Source: Paraescarpia echinospica
Lineage: Eukaryota; Annelida; Polychaeta; Sabellida; Siboglinidae
Length of the DNA: 64,000 bases
NCBI GenBank assembly: GCA_020002185.1
Contig: CM034537.1
Coordinates: 67,964,048 to 68,028,047, forward strand
Reading direction: 5' to 3'
In this document: positions 13,401-24,728 of the stretch, piece after piece
Layout of the letters: every line of letters starts with the position of its first letter
Numbering within the stretch: position 1 is the stretch's first letter
Program-made: the position numbers and the translations under genes
The notes under the pieces: model-generated
Database searches by the model: none
Told to the model about the DNA's origin: nothing
The model's input: only the letters and a program-made list of their open reading frames with translations

Positions 13401-16400
13401 CTAATGCGTTTTATTATTGTGAAAAAGTGAAATTGTAAAAAATTGAAAAAAGTTCAAGTTGCACGTAGCAATTAAACTAACCAATTTATCTGGTTCCAAT
13501 CATAACATTACAGTTGCAGCATTGATCTGTGCGATTCATTGTCTTATTCATCGTGATGTGAATTGTAGGTTCTGGAAGTGACAGATTTCAACAAGAAACA
13601 CAGAAAGATGAGTTTGAAACCGATCAGCTTCACCTGCATCCTCAAGCTGTCCAAGCCACAACTGGAGGAGAGAGGCTTCAAGGTCATACTGCTTATGTTC
13701 TCTGCTTGATGTCTGGTCAATAGAAATTTAACTTAAAATAAACAGTTATAGTAAGTAGTATTAAAAAGCCACTCTGTAGAACCTCTCTTGGGAGACCACC
13801 TGTCTTGGGAGACCATTTTTGACCTTGCAGAAGGGTGGTCACTCAAGACTACTGTACGTTTCAGTGTCATGCTCTAAGAAACTTTCAGAGCCTTCTGGTT
13901 TTCTTCGGTGGTGTGAAGGTCATCGTGTTGACCCTGTTACAGGACGTAGTCATAGACCAGCTGTATGAACACTTGATGGACAGCTTTGAGATTCATGCCC
14001 ACACCATCGGCTTTCCGGAGCTGGCTCTACCTGCTCTGCTCCAGGTAAGGACGTACAGTAATCACACCATGCTTCTGTTTTGACATGGTTCCAGGTCGTC
14101 AGTTGTTTAATAAAATAAAAAGTAAAAGTAATTTCTTATGTTGCACAGTATCCAGTCCTCCGGACTGCTCAAAGCTCTTCACACTTTATTCCCTGGCAGA
14201 CCTGTAGAATTGAATCTTGACTTCTCTGAGAAGTATCCAACCAGGACACCAGGGTATGACATTGCAGGTTTTTAAAACAAGTGTCATACGCTGCTGAATA
14301 TACATAAATAAATATATTAATACACCTGTTTTTATTTTTTCTGACATACTGGTTGCGGAATTGTACTTTCATTTGTTTAGCAATATGCAAGCATACGCAG
14401 ATACATGCTCGCACGCACACACGCATGCACGCACACACAGCATGAAACTGTGAATGCATCATGGCATTACTAAGATTGTGAATGTTGTAATTTTTAGATG
14501 AAGAAGTTTTTAAAAAATTGCAAAGTGGCAAACTACACAAAACAGATTAAGCAGATCGTTGACAAGGTCACAGAGACAAGCAAGGTGATCACACTGAGGA
14601 GGAAGACGGCTTCACTAGACCTTGCCAACACAAAGGCAGTTGTACGTAATGTTTTCATCATTGCAGTGGGGCTACATTGGAGCAGAGAACCAATATATTA
14701 AGATGGGGAACTCAATTTATGTAGACTATAATGACGCATGGCAGCTGGTTGCAACTCACTATGCAATGGTGTTGACAATTAGAAGGGGAAGTATGTGGTT
14801 GAAAGTGTGTAGACATAGTACCAGTCCCATTCAGGTAGTTCGTAGATTTATAGTTTTTCTAATTCTATTTGGGTGGGATGCAGATCTTTGGGACTTGATG
14901 TTGCAACCGCAGAAGTATATTTTTTACTAACTTATCATTATCATAAGGATAATATTGTATTCTACAAATATGTTGCTAGGCGTGTGCAGCAATTTCTTTA
15001 ACTTTTTGAGTTATATACCTTTTTATGACTCTGTTTTATCTGAGTTGAGGTGATGACCTATAATTTAATATCTAGGTGTTTAAATTGATCTGACATGTGT
15101 TTGCATGTAGGAGGCATGGGAGAGCAGGAGCAAGGAGGAAGGAACACCTCTCGTCAAGTACTATAATTCCTGGCGCAAGCTGCGGGACCGCGAGTTGCTC
15201 CTGGAACTGGGCGGCAAGGAAAAGGTGAGATGAATATTGTAGTCTTTCAGTCATGGTGCACATATTGATAGCCATATTTTAAAAGAATATCCAAAGAAAC
15301 ACGCACCAGATAAAGTGAGCAAGGAAGCCAGCCATTGGTTTATTTAAAATGTTACATGTATCTGTTTTTAAACATATTCACCATACTGATATATGTGCAG
15401 CATAGAAGCAAACTTTTGGCTCTACAAGGAGAAAATAATTGTTTCCATTGTTTTTTTTTGGGGGGCAATTTTTATCAGTTTGGTATCACTAGATAGGTAC
15501 ACTGTAGTTACTATGACATGCAGGCTCAATTGTAAAAAAATTACTTAAAATACCAAACTCTAAAATTACTTTTTTGTGTAGTCTGCAAAGTAATATATCT
15601 ATATATATATATATTCACACACTATAAATTTGAACATTATGTAACCTGATCCGTGAAGGACTTGATCAACCGAGGATGAACTATTAAATACATAATAATT
15701 GTTTTCCTGTAGACACTGTCAAAGGACGAATTGAATGTGAAGTCGAGACCTGAAGGAGAGATGAAAGCAACTGCACAAGAGAGGATGGAATTCTCTGAAC
15801 TCTTTGACCTTGACAGCAATGATGAAGAAGAGGGGCAGAAAAAGACAAAGTATATACTATTCTATGATGTTCAGTTCTATTGCCATTATAATATCATTTT
15901 AATTGTACTTTGTTTTTATCTGTCTCATGTATGGTTATGATTTTGTTATTATGTATTTGTTTTTAATTATTATTTTATTTTTTATGTTTTTAAAATTGTA
16001 ATACATTGTACATATGTCAATATATGTATGATTTATGTAAATGATGCAGGAATGGCTCGGCCATCGAAAATCGTGTACACTGTATACTAAGCATGTTACT
16101 GAGTGAAAATAAAATTATCAATCGGTCAATCAATAAAAATCTTATAATTTTAAATAAGCTATTAATATGTCATAAACATCTTGCAATGTCTTGGTGACGA
16201 TGTCTTGTATGCAAAAATATCATGACAATGTCTCGTATGTTATGATATCAAAGTGACAATGTCGTATATGTCATAATATTAATGTGACAACATCGTGTAT
16301 GTTGTAAAATCAAAGTGACAATGTTTTGTGAGTGGTTATTAAAAAATGACAATGTATTGTTTGTCTTGATATCAAAGTGACAATGTCTTTTACGTTACAC

Positions 16401-18462
16401 TATCCAAATGACAATGTCTTGCAACCCAAAATATCATGGTGATGTCTGTTTTAGATCTTCACAAAAGAAGGACAAATCGGAAAAAAAACAGAAAGTTGAG
16501 ACGCCAACCACCAACGACAGCTCTGACGAATATAGGTATTGAATTCCTCAAGATCAGTGATTGTTTTTGTGAATATTTATGATGGCGAGTAAGAATGTGG
16601 TTAACAAAACAGTTTTGTAGTGTAATGTGTCATCCTTAGAACAAGTTAAAAGAGCTCAACGTCTAGCAGATTGGTTCTTCTAAACCTCATCTTTACACCT
16701 CTAGGAAGTGTTCGAACACAGTATTACTGTGCAAAAACGTCTTCTAGAGTAAATCCTCCAAATTGTTCTTCAGTTGCCGTTCTAGTGTTATACCTTTGCT
16801 TTTTGCTCTTTACACCACGCCACTAAGCTCTGTTATACAAAGACATAACTTGGATCATCATCTTTATGCTGATGATACTCAGACCTACATTTTGTTGGCT
16901 ATCCCGGATACAAATTGTTCCCTTAACCAACTTAGTGATTGCCTCCAAGATATCTTCCATTGGGGATGACTGACATCAAATTGAAATTAAATGGAAATAA
17001 ATCTGAATTGATCATTATTGGTACTCCAGTGCAGCATAGTAAACTCGATGGTTTTTTTCCCTACACATATTTTGAATCCCAGCAACCTCGGTGCAGAATC
17101 TAGGAGTGGTCTTTGATAGTAACTTCAATTTCCGACAAGACATATCTCAAACGTATCACTGCTGTTTTTATCATATTCATGATCTTTGCTGTATTCACCG
17201 GTATATGTCATTTTCTGTTGCTTAAACTATTGCAACAGCGCTTGTTAGCAGCAGACTTGACTATTGCAATTCCCTCCTTTATAATAGCTAGCAAGGGTAT
17301 TACAAAACTTCAGCTTGTCCAAAATTGTCTAGCAAGAGTAGTTACAAGATCTCCTCATTTTTCTCGCTCTGTACCACTTTTGAAGTCTTTACATTGGCTT
17401 CCTGTACGATATCGTATACTATGTAAGATCTGTACCATTACATACCAGGCACTGTCCAGTAAGCAACCATCTTATTTGCATTCACTGCTTACTCCTGTAA
17501 GAAAACCTGTCCAGCTTCGATCATCTAGTTCTGACCCACTTTTTGTTCCTAGAGTCAACACTAACATTGAAACTAGGGCTTTTTTGTTGCTGCCCCAACT
17601 CTTTGGAATATGCTCCCTTTTATTGCTAGATCAGTTGAAAATATTACATTACAAAAAAAATTGTCATTTAAAAACTTATCTTTACAACCTTGCTTATCCA
17701 CTGTAGCTCCCTAATGCCTTGACCCATCTGTTGACAACCGGAATACTGCTTATGGATTTTGAGATTAACCAATCCTTTTGTCTTAATGTGCCTCTGAGCT
17801 TGGTTTCCAAGGATTTAGGCGCAATATAAGTTATCTTGTTATTATTATAACTCAAATTGGTAAAGCCTGATCATAGACAAACGCAGACGTTGTAAAACAT
17901 ACATGCAAACACATAGGTGTTGGAATGTGGTGCATATTGGGGTGGGACTGAGCCGTATCCTCAGCACTTCACTGCTGGACATGACATCGGAGGGCAGGAT
18001 GGTAGTGGTGGAAATTTGTTGTCGTTCGAGGGGGTAGGGTTGCAAAGTTTCTGCAGTCCAAGATGGGTAACGTTGCAGATTTGTCTTGTGTTCTATATTT
18101 GGGAACCCCCAACCGCCACATTATTTTGACCCTCACCAAAACATCAACAAAATTCACTAAATATTGGGGGCACAGACCCTCAAACCCCCATTCCAATGCC
18201 TGTGAAACACAAGAATAGTTTTTATCAACATTAAATGTTACGTGTTATATAGAATAATTTTCTGTCGTTTTCCAGTGACTTTAATGAAGACGAACTTGCC
18301 ATCTTGGCTGGTTCAGCCGATGAAGATGACAGCGATGAAGATGACAGCGATGAAGATGAAGAAGAGAGCGAGGAAGAGGAGATGTTGGAGGGAGATGACT
18401 CGGACCTGTCAGACCAAGAGGATGTTGTGGAGGACTTTGTAATGTCTTCAGAAGAAGACTGA
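1403..18462 (+). CDS. NOC2L: NOC2L / Noc2 nucleolar complex protein, 19 coding exons, 823 codons
   Basis: Exons: 1403-1449, 2157-2285, 2880-3008, 3321-3513, 3922-4059, 6069-6183, 8665-8837, 9341-9451, 9939-10055, 11028-11216, 11704-11843, 12756-12867, 13569-13682, 13943-14044, 14498-14641, 15111-15224, 15713-15849, 16455-16535, 18276-18462. All junctions are GT-AG and all phases join, giving 2472 nt. Noc2 proteins form Noc1-Noc2 and Noc2-Noc3 complexes that mature and export pre-60S ribosomes; vertebrate NOC2L also binds p53 and histones. Seen here: basic/acidic N-terminus, DPEFYEFL (124-131), Noc2 domain about 250-690 with [10 protein letters not shown] (390-399) and [11 protein letters not shown] (495-505), and an acidic C-terminal tail. 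The predicted 823 aa compares with about 750 in vertebrates; the excess lies partly in duplicated exon 3 and acidic runs. Exons 1-3 rest on splice phase and weak N-terminal similarity; exons 4-19 are secure. Confidence 0.93.
2157..3008 (+). other. Tandemly duplicated NOC2L exons 2 and 3
   Basis: Exon 2 (2157-2285) and exon 3 (2880-3008) are both exactly 129 bp. Both begin and end in the same phase (1 leading base, 2 trailing bases). Both encode the same core: [15 protein letters not shown] in exon 2 and [15 protein letters not shown] in exon 3, followed by a Thr/Lys-rich stretch ([11 protein letters not shown] and [11 protein letters not shown]). This is a symmetric-phase exon duplication, so either exon could be skipped without a frameshift. 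Confidence 0.8.
3871..3938 (+). repeat. 34-bp duplication of the NOC2L exon 5 acceptor site
   Basis: The 34-bp unit runs from the polypyrimidine TTTCCTTTGATTGACAG through the first 17 exon bases and occurs twice in a row (3871-3904, 3905-3938). It offers two 3' splice sites, after 3887 and after 3921. Use of the first retains 34 extra bases and meets an in-frame TGA after eight codons, so the second is taken as functional. Confidence 0.85.
4040..4861 (+). repeat. Minisatellite of ~34 bp x 24, built from the exon 5 / intron 5 junction
   Basis: The first unit is the real 3' end of NOC2L exon 5 plus its 5' splice site (CTGCTTCGT|GTGAGT, exon end 4059). It is followed by about 23 further units of 33-35 bp. 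Each repeats AAGTGGTCC-GAG-TGCTTCGT and, in most, GTGAGT. A subset (around 4217-4520) carry GTCAGT instead. The array therefore contains many copies of an apparently competent donor. TTTAA in each spacer gives an in-frame TAA in some registers. Confidence 0.9.
5153..5814 (+). repeat. 50/51-bp minisatellite, about 13 copies, in NOC2L intron 5
   Basis: The units contain TTGTTCACCTACGATTACC, then TTTTCATAGGGGGAAGGGG or TATTCATGGGAAGAAGGGGG, then CAGAGTCTAGGG. The 51-bp units happen to keep a 17-codon open frame through 5406-5702. The array lies in an intron, so this frame is not regarded as a gene. Confidence 0.9.
6184..8664 (+). other. NOC2L intron 6, mostly featureless
   Basis: The donor at 6184 is GTGAGG and the acceptor is ...TTTTTAG before 8665. 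It is AT-rich, with short TA runs near 7740 and a tRNA-like segment near 7905-7985. The open frames at 8025-8375 and 8498-8857 lack homology and splice context and are not called. Confidence 0.6.
7905..7990 (-). tRNA. tRNA-like sequence / tRNA-derived SINE head (pseudogene)
   Basis: The minus strand reads TAGCTGAGTTGGTAGACGC, which fits a pol III A box, and about 60 bp later GGTTCAATCGTGACACC, which fits a B box. The acceptor ends (GATGTCG and TGACACC) pair only imperfectly. The region between is AT-rich without a clean anticodon arm. It is best read as a decayed tRNA or a tRNA-derived SINE head. Confidence 0.45.
10760..10951. mobile_element. Imperfect foldback element (~190 bp) in NOC2L intron 9
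   Basis: The ends ATCGATTTTTT and AAAAAATCGAT are inverted, as are the inner segments TTATAACACA/TGTGTTATAA, TTTGAAACTCACTTCA/TGAAGTCGGTTTCAAA and GACTACCGCTGGCAGT/ACTGCCAATGGTAGTC. It is a MITE-like palindrome with no ORF. Confidence 0.6.
12280..12412 (+). repeat. CA-rich microsatellite
   Basis: An interrupted (CA)n/(CACACT)n tract in NOC2L intron 11. The open frame through it is low complexity. Confidence 0.9.
12441..12620. mobile_element. Tc1/mariner-type (pogo/Tigger-like) MITE, ~180 bp
   Basis: The terminal inverted repeats are about 22 bp. The left end reads TACAGTAAACCTCGGATATA, and the right end (12598-12619) is its complement with two mismatches. TA at each outer edge matches the TA target used by this superfamily. 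There is no ORF, so it is non-autonomous. Confidence 0.7.
14145..14275 (-). mobile_element. SINE 3' fragment, same family as the copy at 62 kb
   Basis: On the minus strand it matches the tail of the 61984-62320 SINE: GGTTGGATACTTCTCAGAGAAG, then CCAGGGA, AAGTGTGAAGAGCTTTGAGC and GGACTGGATACTG. The tRNA-like head is missing. It lies in NOC2L intron 14. Confidence 0.65.
16175..16445 (+). repeat. Degenerate ~38-bp tandem repeat ending at the NOC2L exon 18 acceptor
   Basis: About seven units of the form GACAATGTCTTGTATGTTATGATATCAAAGT, strongly diverged. The last unit runs into the polypyrimidine tract before exon 18 (16455). Confidence 0.65.
16765..17850 (+). mobile_element. L2/CR1-like LINE fragment, reverse transcriptase C-terminal half, broken
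   Basis: It starts within the RT near the block before YADD ([12 protein letters not shown], about 16858-16893) and continues through the post-RT region ([20 protein letters not shown]) to a 3' end reading GGATTTAGGCGCAATATAAG plus a TTATTATTA tail. At least three frame changes and internal stops are visible, so it is dead. It sits in NOC2L intron 18. Another copy is at 60436-61036. Confidence 0.85.
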
Positions 18463-18790
18463 TGCCATTATATATTCACATAGTCCATATATTCGACAGT
18501 GTCAAGTTGTTTGTCAACTACTGCACAATGCCGCAGCTGAATAACTGTCGCTTGTCAAATGGTTCAAGATATTGTTGGTGACAGGCACAACTGTAATTAG
18601 TCGTCAGGATCAAAATTGTTTTTCAATATGTTAAATGCTATCATTATTGTCTTTTATGTCATAACAAATTATATTTTATAGCAGTGAAAATAAAGATGTT
18701 ATTTGCAGTTAACCGTATAAACAGTGTTTGGTTGTGGTACTTTAAAAATGTCTCGTCAATTCAATTTTATTTGCTCATTTCAAATAAATG
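18463..18790 (+). terminator. NOC2L 3' UTR and poly(A) signals
   Basis: Two AATAAA hexamers follow the TGA stop: 18689-18694 and 18783-18788. Either could direct cleavage. Confidence 0.6.
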
Positions 18791-19069
18791 TTGCAAGAAT
18801 GTAAATCTTGTAGCCACTGTGACATGCTTGCTCTTTGTGCAACTTTTTGGTAAAATCATCATACAGTCTATAAAACTTATTTAATTCTTGCCCCTGAATT
18901 AATTCAAGAAAACTGAGATTCTCAAAATTGGAATCTTCTCATGAATGTGCAATACGACCATTCACGTGTGCCTGTTTCAATGTCAACTTTCCTGCTCTCT
19001 CAAAAATCATGTCGCAGACAAATTTCTTCGGTTGAACGTTATATGGCAGCTCAGCATTTGGCCAGTTAC
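18791..19069. other. Intergenic, nothing recognised
   Basis: AT-rich sequence between the NOC2L 3' end and the 46-bp repeat, with no ORF of substance. Confidence 0.5.
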
Positions 19070-19312
19070 AAGATGTAACGGCCAAAGTGAATTCTTTCAA
19101 CCATTTGGCTTTGACAAGATGTAACAGCCAAAGTGAATTCTTTCAACCGTTTGGCTTTGACAAGATGTAACAGCCAAAGTCAATTCTTTCAACCATTTGG
19201 CTTTGACAAGATGTGACAGCCAAAGTCAATTCTTTCAACCATTTGGCTTTGACAAGATGTAACAGCCAAAGTCAAATATTTCAAACATTTGGCTTTGACA
19301 AGATGTAACAGC
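19070..19312. repeat. 46-bp tandem repeat, 5.3 copies
   Basis: The unit begins AAGATGTAACAGCCAAAG and ends CATTTGGCTTTGAC, with a few substitutions. It contains an internal inverted pair (GCCAAAG and CTTTGGC-like), so single units could fold. Confidence 0.9.
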
Positions 19313-20150
19313 TTCAAATTGCATTTTCTCAAAAGTGTTTCTGTTGACCTCGATAATTTAGCAAAACAGATTATGGCTGTGACTGCTTCTTAAACAATTG
19401 TTTCTTGTGGCATGCAACAAGACATCTGCCATAATATCATCATCTTTGGATCGATTGATGGAAGCAGCTGTTACATTCTGCATCTGTTGTCTTTGTGCGA
19501 GAGCGTCACTTTGTCAGCTGGCATTCAACCATCACAACTGGCTTGGTTCATTGAGCCATTGATTTATGTATAGAGCATCAGAATAGCCCAGTTCACTTGA
19601 CACATTTCTTGACATTGAGGTCTGATCAATATACAACCAACAACATGTAAGGGGGAGAGGTACTCACTCGTATGCACACAAACACACACGCACACATACA
19701 CTGGTATAAGTGCATGCACATACCAGTATACATCCGTGCACATACGCACTCGCCACACGTTCTCTCTCCCACCTCTCTTTGCATACATACGTACACGCGC
19801 ATATACACAAACAACTTGGTATAGCATGTTTGACATTTATTGCATACACGTAATTCCTTTTAATGCCTAGGTGTGGCTTACACAAGATCTCGCCATATCC
19901 CTCTTACATTGTCACTGTGCCCCACGTCAGCACTGCAGTCTTCAGTTCCTCCATTCTTTGTCTCCATGTTGTTATTGGCACTTTTACACTTCCGTGCTGT
20001 TCCGCTTGGTAGGCCATAACTCATTTGTTATTCTGAATAAACTGCAACGCCATTTTCAACCTCTCCTATTTAGGATGGTGCAAATGTTCTCGTGTTTTTG
20101 TGTGTGGAATCTAATGTAGGAGATTGTCTCAGGCCACTAGAAGTAGGCAG
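19313..20150. other. Intergenic with CA-rich stretch
   Basis: Interrupted CA-rich sequence around 19672-19815 gives spurious minus-strand ORFs. Nothing else was recognised. Confidence 0.5.
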
Positions 20151-20154
20151 TGCG

Positions 20155-20790
20155 TAGTCTCGAGAGACGATGCTGATGCGCCCTGTTTTCAGTTTCTGGA
20201 GATGTGGCAGCGTCCTCTATGGCTGTGCAGTCCGATTCGGGAGTGACAGTCCTTGCGCAGCCAGAGCAGATGAAACAGGATGACCGTGGTAGTGCCGATT
20301 GCTATTAGCGCCACATCCTCTTCTCAGTCGCAGGCTGGTGTCTCTTGCCGTCAGCCCATCCAATGCATCTATATACAGTCTGACGCCAGGTAGTGCAATT
20401 TTCCGCCAGTGCCTCCCAGTCTTCAAAGCCGATGCCACAGGCCTCCAGGTCGCGTTTGCAGACGTCCTTGAATCTGAGGGCTGGGCGTCCCACTGGCCTC
20501 ACACCAGTGGTGAGTTGTCCATAGAGGATGTCTTTCGGCAAGTGGCTGTCCTCCATTCGCCGTGCGTGGCCCGGCCAGCGGAGACGTCTCTGGCTCAGCA
20601 GTGAGGGGATCCTAGCATGGTCCAGTATGTCACTGTAGGGGAAGATGTAGAAGGTGTTGAGGCGGCACTCCTGGCGCATGTAGGTGGTCCACGATTCGCT
20701 GCCGCAGAGAAGAGTGCTCAGAACACAGGCCTGGTAGACTCTCATCTTGGTATTCTCAGTCAGCATCTTGTTTTCTCACTCTTTGTCATA
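20155..20790 (-). pseudogene. LINE reverse transcriptase C-terminal fragment
   Basis: The minus-strand ORF 20766-20305 has the post-RT signature of invertebrate non-LTR elements: YQACVLSTLLCGSESWT, LSQRRLRWPGHARRMED, LPKDILYGQL, RPVGRPALRFKDVCKRDL. Downstream, in another frame (about 20290-20210), a C-x2-C ... DCHSRIGLHSH-like zinc-knuckle tail can be read, so a frameshift separates the two. No RT catalytic core remains. Confidence 0.8.
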
Positions 20791-20879
20791 GTGACTGCAG
20801 CTTTTCGAAAAAGAATCGCAACAGGCAACGACGGAGTCATATTCGGGATACGAACGTGATATTCAGCGATTTCACGATG

Positions 20880-21560
20880 CTTAACATGCTTTTGTTATCA
20901 GCGTTCAGAAGTTGATCTCGATAGTAGTTGGTTTTCGAGAGGGCAATGAGCTTGTTGCACTCATCGCGTGCATCAACGTACATTTGTCGATGAATCTCAA
21001 GCTTTGTGCGTCTCCACGACGACTCGTTCTTTCGCCGTTGTCTCCTCGCGTCATCGATGTTGCTGTTGTACTATGGGTTTGGTTTATTACCCCGCATGGC
21101 AGTCCGTCGCTCTGGCGCTTGTTTCTCAATACACGTTCTTAGTGAAGCATTGTAGCCAGTGACGAGTTCCACTGCGCTGGATGGTGACACCGTGACTGAT
21201 AGAAAATCACAATTTGATTGATTATCATTGTTGAAAGAATCGGCGTCAAACGAGCGGTAATTGCTTTTTACTATATGTGTCTATGTCTTAGCTGGCCTTT
21301 GGATGCTCATGACGTAGCGCACCACGTGGTGATCTGATATAGACATCCTTTTAGTTGTATGAGTCCAGTAGTTGCACGAGCGGCCGAACCTCTGCCTCAA
21401 CCTCGTATCTGATGTATCTGAAGTCACCAACAATGCACGTTGATGTTACATATGTCGACACATGTTACACATGTTCTACTTCAGTAGTCCTAAAGAGCAG
21501 CGGAACAAACGCTTCGTCCGTCTACGCAACCCGACCTGGGTCTTGAGAAAGTGTTTTTGT
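20880..21560 (-). pseudogene. Decayed LINE endonuclease end / linker
   Basis: On the minus strand, 21490-21340 reads VGDFRYIRYEVEAEVRPLVQ, recalling the end of an APE-type endonuclease domain. Further on, 21060-20890 reads RRQRRKNESSWRRTKLEIH then YYRDQLLNADNKSM, a linker typical of LINE ORF2 upstream of the RT. Several stops interrupt it. It is collinear with the RT tail at 20155-20790, so the two may be one element lacking its RT core, or two nested remnants. Confidence 0.55.
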
Positions 21561-22605
21561 TGAACAGAGCTTGCTTTTGTTCGACTGTTTAATGACGCCC
21601 TAAACGTGGTGCGACGTTCGTTATTCATTTGGGTGAGAAACTTTCATATACAAGTAACAACATTACTAGTAAGGGTTAGATAGTTGTTTAAGTTTTCTTT
21701 TCGTTTGTCAAACTGAAAATCAATTGGCAACACTCGGAACGTCATTGGAATCCAGAGCCACTATCAACAACCGGCTGCACACAAAGAGCACCGTAAACTC
21801 TGCGGTACACCACGCCAGCAGGATACACGCTACGATTAATATGATTGCACATTGATTAATGTAAATCGTTAATCCGTTGTTATTTAAATAAAAATTACCG
21901 ATTAAGCCATAATTAGGATCTCCGGAGCAGCAGTGGCAGAACAATAATCGCTTGTGTCCAACCTAATTTACAGCAAAGTGGAAAAGACATACTGTGATCT
22001 GTGGAGAATGTTTGCAGGATGTGAATACCCAATCAGTGGCAATTTATTACCAAATTCGACTTAATCAATAAAAGATGGTCTTGGTTGCCGTCCACCTGAC
22101 AGAGAGGTTAAACGTAGCGGCACAAGTGACTTGTCGACTATTGAACAATAAGTACAATTTACTGAGAAACAAACACGCTGCTAATAACGAAGTTACACTT
22201 GGTGACCCTGAAATGTAGAACAGAGGAGCCAGGAGAAACTTTTCCATTAAGGATTTTATGCAAACTTTAGGACCACAGTCTCGGATATTATGTCTTCATA
22301 TGTCAGGGAGACTAAACGTTGAGTGGTGCGTTGTATCATTTTGGTTCACCCAGTATTGACAGAATTCATTACCATGCCGACTCGTACTCACAGCAAATCA
22401 TGCCCGAGATCATTCGATATAAACATAGGCACCCGTACAATTGTTTCATTATGAATCGTCACAAATGGAATAGAATACATATCGACTTGTACCTGGTTCA
22501 TCTTGCAATATTGGCGATGACAAATCGATCCATATTGTGCATACCATTAAAGTACTATCTAAAGTTGTTGCGAAACCGTACTCTTTATGCTAATTCTTTA
22601 TGGAG
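21561..22605. other. Intergenic, nothing recognised
   Basis: No gene, RNA or repeat that I can support. Confidence 0.5.
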
Positions 22606-22609
22606 AGGG

Positions 22610-23490
<881 letters not shown>

Positions 23491-23621
23491 AAGGAGCAGT
23501 GGAGGGCAAGGGTAGTACATGACCTACACCTTCCCCGTGCAAGGCAACCAGGAGAAAAAACATGACTGACACACCACAATGTCCGGGATATGGCCATCAT
23601 CGACTTATTAAACATCTAAGG

Positions 23622-24728
23622 GTAATCCTCTTACCATTCAATACAGGCACGGTAGCCAACAACTCTACCTCTTACCAATACGGACACGGTAGCCAACAAC
23701 TCTACCTCTTACCATTCAATATGGGCACGGTAGCCAACAACTCTACCTCTTACCATTTAATACGGGCACGGTAGCCAACAACTCTACCTCTTACCATCCA
23801 ATATGGGCACGGTAGCCAACAACTCTACCTCTTTCCATTCAATACGGGCACTGTAGCCAACAACTCTACCTCTTACCATTCAATATGGGCACGGTAGCCA
23901 ACAACTCTACTTCTTACCATTCAATATGGGCACTGTAGCCAACAACTCTACCTCTTACCATTCAATATGGGCACGGTAGCCAACAACTCTACCTCTTACC
24001 ATTCAATATGGGCACTGTAGCCAACAACTCTACCTCTTACCATTCAATATGGGCACGGTAGCCAACAACTCTACCTCTTACCATTCAATATGGGCACTGT
24101 AGCCAACAACTCTACCTCTTACCATTCAATATGGGCACGGTAGCCAACAACTCTACCTCTTACCATTCAATACGGACACTGTAGCCAACAACTCTTCATC
24201 TTACCATTCAATACGGACACGGTAGCCAACAACTCTACCTCTTACCATTCAATACGGACACGGTAGCCAACAACTCTTCATCTTACCATTCAATACGGGC
24301 ACGGTAGCCAACAACTCTACCTCTTACCATTCAATACGGACACGGTAGCCAACAACTCTACCTCTTACCATTCAATACGGACACGGTAGCCAACAACTCT
24401 TCATCTTACCATTCAATACGGGCACGGTAGCCAACAACTCTACCTCTTACCATTCAATACGGACACGGTAGCCAACAACTCTTCATCTTACCATTCAATA
24501 CGGGCACGGTAGCCAACAACTCTACCTCTTACCATTCAATACGGACACGGTAGCCAACAAATCTTCATCTTACCATTCAATACGGACACGGTAGCCAACA
24601 ACTCTACCTCTTACCATTCAATACGGACACGGTAGCCAACAACTCTTCATCTTACCATTCAATACGGACACGGTAGCCAACAACTCTTCATCTTACCATT
24701 CAATACGGACACGGTAGCCAACAACTCT
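23622..24728 (+). repeat. 41-bp satellite array, block A (~27 units)
   Basis: The unit consists of CCTCTTACCATTCAATA, YGGRCACGGTAGCC and AACAACTCTA. Around 23690-24160 units with CACGGTAGCC alternate with units with CACTGTAGCC, giving an 82-bp dimer. Later units carry CTTCAT in place of CTACCT. Blocks B and C are the same array across two retrotransposon insertions. Confidence 0.95.

Noticed and set aside
15850..16140. LINE 3' UTR in NOC2L intron 17 ending AATCAATAAA
   Set aside because: The tail style is suggestive, but no coding part or terminal repeat supports it.
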